A DNA stretch of 64,000 bases, from assembly GCA_910578085.1 (NCBI GenBank), contig CAJTPM010000004.1, forward strand, positions 113,482 through 177,481, given 5' to 3'. Both the position numbers and the translations under genes were made by a program. The notes beneath the pieces were generated by a model that worked only from the letters and a program-made list of their open reading frames with translations, had not been told where the DNA came from and did no database searches. The stretch is from an uncultured Lachnospiraceae bacterium (lineage in GTDB: Bacteria; Bacillota; Clostridia; Lachnospirales; Lachnospiraceae). This document shows, piece after piece, positions 60,498-64,000 of this stretch (position 1 is its first letter; each line of letters starts with the position of its first letter).

Positions 60498-61277
60498 ATG
60501 GGTTTGGAGGATTTGACAGCTCTGGGAACAAAGGCTGCGAATCTCTTAAAGGAGGCGGCAGCAGGAAAGGCTGGAAATGCGGCGGGCGAGCGGGCGGAGG
60601 CATTTAAGAAAATATGCGCTCTGATACCCAACAGGATCGACAATGCGACTGTGGTTAACGTACTGGATCTGATGCGAAAGCAGCAGAAGTTAGTAAAAAA
60701 AGATTTTGCGGCCCATCAGGCGAAAAACGAGGAAGCATTTAAAAAGCATGAAGCTGCCCTCGCGAAGAACAAAGGCTTTGTGGAGGATCAGAACAGTTAT
60801 ACGGATATGGCTTACGGCGATGCCACAATGCAGTATTCCGGCTGTGAGATTTTTGCGACTTACAATGCGATCTACAGTATTACCGGAAAGGTGAACATGA
60901 GTCTGGCAAAAATGATAGCGGAGTACGAGAAGGACGGTATGGTACTGTCTGGAAAGTTTGGTACGGCCCCGAAAGCGATCAAGGATTTTCTGGATAAATA
61001 TGGTTTTAAGACGGGGATGACTACGGAGGAGGCGGATTTTGACAGTTTCGGGAAAAAATTTCAGAGTCTGATTCTTACAATGTACAATGATAAGGATGAT
61101 ATCAGCAAGGAAGTACATACTGTGAATATTTCCAAGGAAGGCGGGAAATATCTGGCCCATAATGTATACTGCAACGGAAAAGTAGTGGGCCCGGAAGCTT
61201 CTGTGAAAGCGCTGATCGGAAAGATAAACGGCGGTAAGGCGAAAGGAATTTCCCTGATCGGGGTTTCCAAAGCATAG
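60498..61277 (+). CDS. Papain/C39-like cysteine protein, unknown function
   Basis: 260 residues, no signal peptide or TM. The N-terminal ~100 residues are helical (QQKLVKKDFAAHQAKNEEAF, basic and Ala-rich). The C-terminal half looks like a C39/papain fold: Gln-x-x-x-Cys in MQYSGCEIFATYNAI (Cys116) and a His in LAHNVYCNGK (His221) followed by Asn. It may be a peptidase or an effector; no secretion gene is adjacent. AAGGAGG sets ATG 60498 over the frame start at 60480. Confidence 0.6.
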   Translation: MGLEDLTALGTKAANLLKEAAAGKAGNAAGERAEAFKKICALIPNRIDNATVVNVLDLMRKQQKLVKKDFAAHQAKNEEAFKKHEAALAKNKGFVEDQNSYTDMAYGDATMQYSGCEIFATYNAIYSITGKVNMSLAKMIAEYEKDGMVLSGKFGTAPKAIKDFLDKYGFKTGMTTEEADFDSFGKKFQSLILTMYNDKDDISKEVHTVNISKEGGKYLAHNVYCNGKVVGPEASVKALIGKINGGKAKGISLIGVSKA

Positions 61278-61367
61278 AAATATTTTTCCGGCATGCATCC
61301 ACAGAAAAAGGGGGAAAAGGAATAACTAAAAATTTCCTAAAAATACGAAAAATATGGTATTTACATC

Positions 61368-61396
61368 TTGAATTTTAAAACCAGATTGGGTAGAAT
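61368..61396 (+). promoter_or_regulatory. Sigma-A promoter of gap
   Basis: TTGAAT (61368-61373), a 17-nt spacer and TAGAAT (61391-61396). Two TTGACA-like stretches and a GACAGACTGTC palindrome (about 61443-61453) lie in the ~90-nt leader and could be a CggR-like or other regulatory site. Confidence 0.65.
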
Positions 61397-61488
61397 AGTA
61401 GTGTTGACAAAATTTTGACAGGCAGATTCCGCTGTAAGGGGGACAGACTGTCAGAAAAAATATAAATTTTTTCAGGAGGGACTAAAAA

Positions 61489-62517
61489 ATGGCAGTAAAA
61501 GTAGCAATCAATGGTTTTGGCCGTATCGGCCGTCTCGCATTCAGACAGATGTTTGGTGCGGAAGGTTATGAAGTTGTAGCGATCAACGATCTGACAACAC
61601 CTTCCATGCTGGCACACCTGTTAAAGTATGATTCTTCTCAGGGCAGATACGTTGCTGTTGGCGAAGAAGATCAGGTAACAGCTGATGACGAGGCAGGCAC
61701 GATCACAGTAAAAGGCCAGACAATCAAGATCTATAAAGAGCCCGATGCAAACAATTGTCCTTGGGGCGAGCTTGGTGTAGATGTAGTTCTGGAGTGCTCC
61801 GGTTTCTATACCTCCAAAGCAAAAGCTCAGGCACACATCAATGCCGGCGCTAAGAAAGTTGTTATTTCTGCTCCTGCAGGAAACGACCTTCCTACTATCG
61901 TTTACAATGTAAACCATGACACACTGACAAAAGAAGATACCATCATTTCCGCAGCATCCTGTACAACAAACTGCCTGGCTCCGATGGCAAAGGCTCTCAA
62001 TGACCTTGCTCCCGTTGAATCCGGTATTATGTGCACGATTCATGCTTATACAGGCGACCAGATGATCCTTGACGGTCCTCAGAGAAAAGGCGACAAGAGA
62101 AGAAGCCGTGCAGGCGCTATCAACATTGTTCCTAACTCCACAGGCGCAGCTAAAGCTATCGGCCTTGTTATTCCTGAACTGTCCGGCAAGTTGATCGGTG
62201 CAGCACAGCGTGTTCCGACTCCGACAGGTTCTTCCACACTTCTGTTCGCAGTTGTAAATAAGGCTGTAACAAAGGATGAAGTAAATGCTGCTATGAAGGC
62301 TGCTTCCAATGAGTCCTTCGGTTACAACACAGACGAGATCGTTTCCTCCGACGTTGTAGGTATGAGATTTGGTTCTCTGTTCGATGCTACCCAGACAATG
62401 GTTAGCCCTCTGCCGGATGGCAAGACACAGGTAGAAGTTGTTTCCTGGTATGACAATGAGAATTCCTACACAAGCCAGATGGTTCGTACGATTAAGTACT
62501 TCGCTGAGTTAGGTTAA
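61489..62517 (+). CDS. gap: Glyceraldehyde-3-phosphate dehydrogenase
   Basis: 342 residues, glycolytic enzyme. NAD-binding NGFGRIGRLAFR, catalytic SCTTNCLAP (Cys) and HAYTGDQ are intact. Codon choice is strongly biased compared with the neighbouring genes, as expected for high expression. AGGAGG precedes the ATG. A hairpin separates it from pgk, so an attenuated polycistron is likely. Confidence 0.98.
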   Translation: MAVKVAINGFGRIGRLAFRQMFGAEGYEVVAINDLTTPSMLAHLLKYDSSQGRYVAVGEEDQVTADDEAGTITVKGQTIKIYKEPDANNCPWGELGVDVVLECSGFYTSKAKAQAHINAGAKKVVISAPAGNDLPTIVYNVNHDTLTKEDTIISAASCTTNCLAPMAKALNDLAPVESGIMCTIHAYTGDQMILDGPQRKGDKRRSRAGAINIVPNSTGAAKAIGLVIPELSGKLIGAAQRVPTPTGSSTLLFAVVNKAVTKDEVNAAMKAASNESFGYNTDEIVSSDVVGMRFGSLFDATQTMVSPLPDGKTQVEVVSWYDNENSYTSQMVRTIKYFAELG

Positions 62518-62550
62518 TTCGACATTAAAAAATGATGTAAGTGACTAAGA

Positions 62551-62580
62551 GGTCCGGTCCAGTAAGGACCGGGCCTTTCG
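62551..62580 (+). terminator. Hairpin between gap and pgk (partial terminator)
   Basis: GGTCCGGTCC (62551-62560) pairs with GGACCGGGCC (62566-62575), one G-U. The following TTTCG is a weak T tract, so partial read-through into pgk is expected. Confidence 0.65.
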
Positions 62581-62617
62581 TTATGGAATGCGGAACTGGA
62601 ATAGGAGGAATTTAAAA

Positions 62618-63841
62618 ATGGGATTAAATAAAAAATCCGTAGATGATATCAATGTAAAAGGAAAACGCGTTCTGGTGAGATGCGATTTTAACGTACCGTT
62701 AAAAGACGGCGCGATCACAGATGAGACACGTATTGTGGCAGCGCTTCCCACCATCAAAAAACTGATTGCCGACGGCGGTAAAGTGATTCTCTGCTCCCAT
62801 CTCGGCAAAGTGAAAAATGGCCCTAACGAAGGGGAATCTCTCGCACCTGTGGCAAAGAGACTTTCCGAGAAGTTAGGCAAGGAAGTAAATTTTGTTTCCG
62901 ATTATAACGTAACCGGCGAAGCTGCAACGAAAGCGGTGGAAGCAATGAACGAAGGCGATGTGGTACTTCTGCAGAATACCCGTTTCCGCGGCAAAGAGGA
63001 GACAAAGAACGGCGAAGAATTTAGCAAAGAGTTAGCAGATCTGGCAGATCTGTATGTATGCGATGCATTTGGTTCTTCCCACAGAGCGCATGCTTCCGTG
63101 GAAGGCGTAACAAAATTCATCAAGGAAAAAGGCGGCGAGAATGCAGTTGGTTATCTGATGCAGAAAGAGATCGACTTCCTTGGCAACGCTGTGGAAAATC
63201 CGGTGAGACCTTTTGTGGCAATCCTGGGTGGTGCAAAAGTTGCGGATAAATTAAATGTAATCAATAACCTGCTTGAAAAGTGTGATACGCTGATCATTGG
63301 CGGCGGCATGGCTTATACATTCTTAAAGGCAAAAGGCTATGAAATTGGTACTTCTCTGGTAGATGAGGAGAAACTGGATTACTGTAAAGAGATGATGGCA
63401 AAGGCTGAAGAGAAGGGCAAACAGCTCTTACTGCCTGTTGATACCACCATCGCAGCAGATTTCCCGAACCCGATCGATGCTGAGATCGCTGTGGAAGTAG
63501 TACCTTCCAACGAGATCCCTGCTGACAAGATGGGACTGGATATCGGTACGGAGACTGCCAAACTTTATGCTGACGCTGTGAAATCTGCGAAGACAGTAGT
63601 TTGGAACGGTCCCATGGGCGTGTTTGAGAATCCGATCCTTGCAAAAGGAACCATGGCTGTAGCGCAGGCACTGGCTGATACAGACGCAACCACGATCATC
63701 GGCGGAGGAGATTCCGCAGCAGCAGTGAATCAGCTTGGTTTTGCAGATAAGATGAGCCATATTTCCACAGGCGGCGGAGCATCCCTTGAATTCTTAGAGG
63801 GCAAAGAGCTTCCCGGCGTAGCAGCAGCAGACGACAAATGA
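62618..63841 (+). CDS. pgk: Phosphoglycerate kinase
   Basis: 407 residues, glycolytic ATP-generating enzyme. VRCDFNVPLKDG (N-domain), HLGKVKN with GPNEGESL, LGGAKVADKLNVI, WNGPMGVFE and GGGDSAAAV are the expected motifs. GGAGG (TAGGAGGAAT) supports ATG 62618 over 62588. Same biased codon use as gap, co-transcribed with it in part. Confidence 0.98.
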   Translation: MGLNKKSVDDINVKGKRVLVRCDFNVPLKDGAITDETRIVAALPTIKKLIADGGKVILCSHLGKVKNGPNEGESLAPVAKRLSEKLGKEVNFVSDYNVTGEAATKAVEAMNEGDVVLLQNTRFRGKEETKNGEEFSKELADLADLYVCDAFGSSHRAHASVEGVTKFIKEKGGENAVGYLMQKEIDFLGNAVENPVRPFVAILGGAKVADKLNVINNLLEKCDTLIIGGGMAYTFLKAKGYEIGTSLVDEEKLDYCKEMMAKAEEKGKQLLLPVDTTIAADFPNPIDAEIAVEVVPSNEIPADKMGLDIGTETAKLYADAVKSAKTVVWNGPMGVFENPILAKGTMAVAQALADTDATTIIGGGDSAAAVNQLGFADKMSHISTGGGASLEFLEGKELPGVAAADDK

Positions 63842-63843
63842 CC

Positions 63844-64000
63844 GAGCGAAGCGAGGGATACGAGCAAAAAGCGAAGCGTTTGCGAGTCGACTAAGAGCGA
63901 AGCGAGGGATACGAGCAAAAAGCGAAGCGTTTGCGAGTCGACTAAGAGCGAAGCGAGGGATACGAGCAAAAAGCGAAGCGTTTGCGAGTCGACTAAGAGC
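63844..64000. repeat. 51-bp tandem repeat at the right edge
   Basis: Three full units start at 63844, 63895 and 63946, and a fourth starts at 63997 and runs off the window. Each unit contains GAGCGAAGCGAGGGATACGA, then GCAAAAAGCGAAGCGTTTGC (an imperfect hairpin) and GAGTCGACTAA. Copies are identical in what is visible. It begins 2 bp after the pgk stop; each unit ends in an in-frame TAA in one frame (GYEQKAKRLRVD), so it may not code. Confidence 0.85.

Noticed and set aside
63844..64000. CRISPR-like array
   Set aside because: Units are contiguous and identical with no variable spacers and no cas genes.
1..64000. Prophage or insertion sequence
   Set aside because: No transposase, integrase, terminase or inverted-repeat-bounded element was found in the listed frames.

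Overview
The window reads as chromosomal DNA of a gut-type Clostridia, most likely Lachnospiraceae. The clues are a class III fructose-1,6-bisphosphatase, a single-chain PurL, a eukaryotic-type HisA, HydE ([FeFe]-hydrogenase maturation), a two-gene SufC/SufB-like set, a tandem-OB ssDNA-binding protein, tRNA genes without encoded CCA, and strong SD sequences with sigma-A promoters. No prophage, insertion sequence or CRISPR array was seen. The first gene is cut by the left edge, and a 51-bp tandem repeat runs off the right edge.

Layout. 1-5.4 kb: the end of an RND efflux pump, a TetR regulator, a secreted unknown, a large cNMP-binding-domain protein with a duplicated promoter box, and a small unknown. 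5.5-10 kb: a TetR regulator and purL. 10.1-19.3 kb: a tight six-gene operon encoding a coiled-coil membrane protein, a Ser/Thr kinase, a coiled-coil protein, a zinc-ribbon/FHA protein with a HEPN-like RNATSH motif, an NrdG-like radical SAM protein and a ClpB-like AAA+ ATPase. This is the best candidate for an undescribed system. 19.4-27.1 kb: a secreted repeat protein, hydE, two MATE exporters, a LysR regulator and a membrane protein. 27.3-31.5 kb: glutamine synthetase, an EndA-like nuclease, tRNA-Ala(CGC), a cysteine hydrolase and tRNA-Thr(GGT). 31.7-41.8 kb: sufC/sufB-like pair, a class A PBP, a YigZ protein, mgtE with a long leader, typA and an SSB-like protein. 41.9-45.9 kb: a lysine riboswitch with terminator in front of dapA-dapB, then fbp. 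46-53.6 kb: a lipoprotein, hisA, a cold-shock protein, mscL with a zinc-ribbon tail, a patatin, a sodium symporter and a two-gene operon of unknown function. 53.6-64 kb: an MBOAT/SGNH acetylation pair, a NYN-LOTUS RNase-like protein, an aldo/keto reductase, a HisJ-type phosphatase, a papain/C39-like protein, gap and pgk.

Three copies of a short element (45945, 56417, 51470) share conserved loops and helices whose paired bases change together. This suggests a structured RNA family that I could not name. All functional statements rest on motif reading and family knowledge; no search was run.
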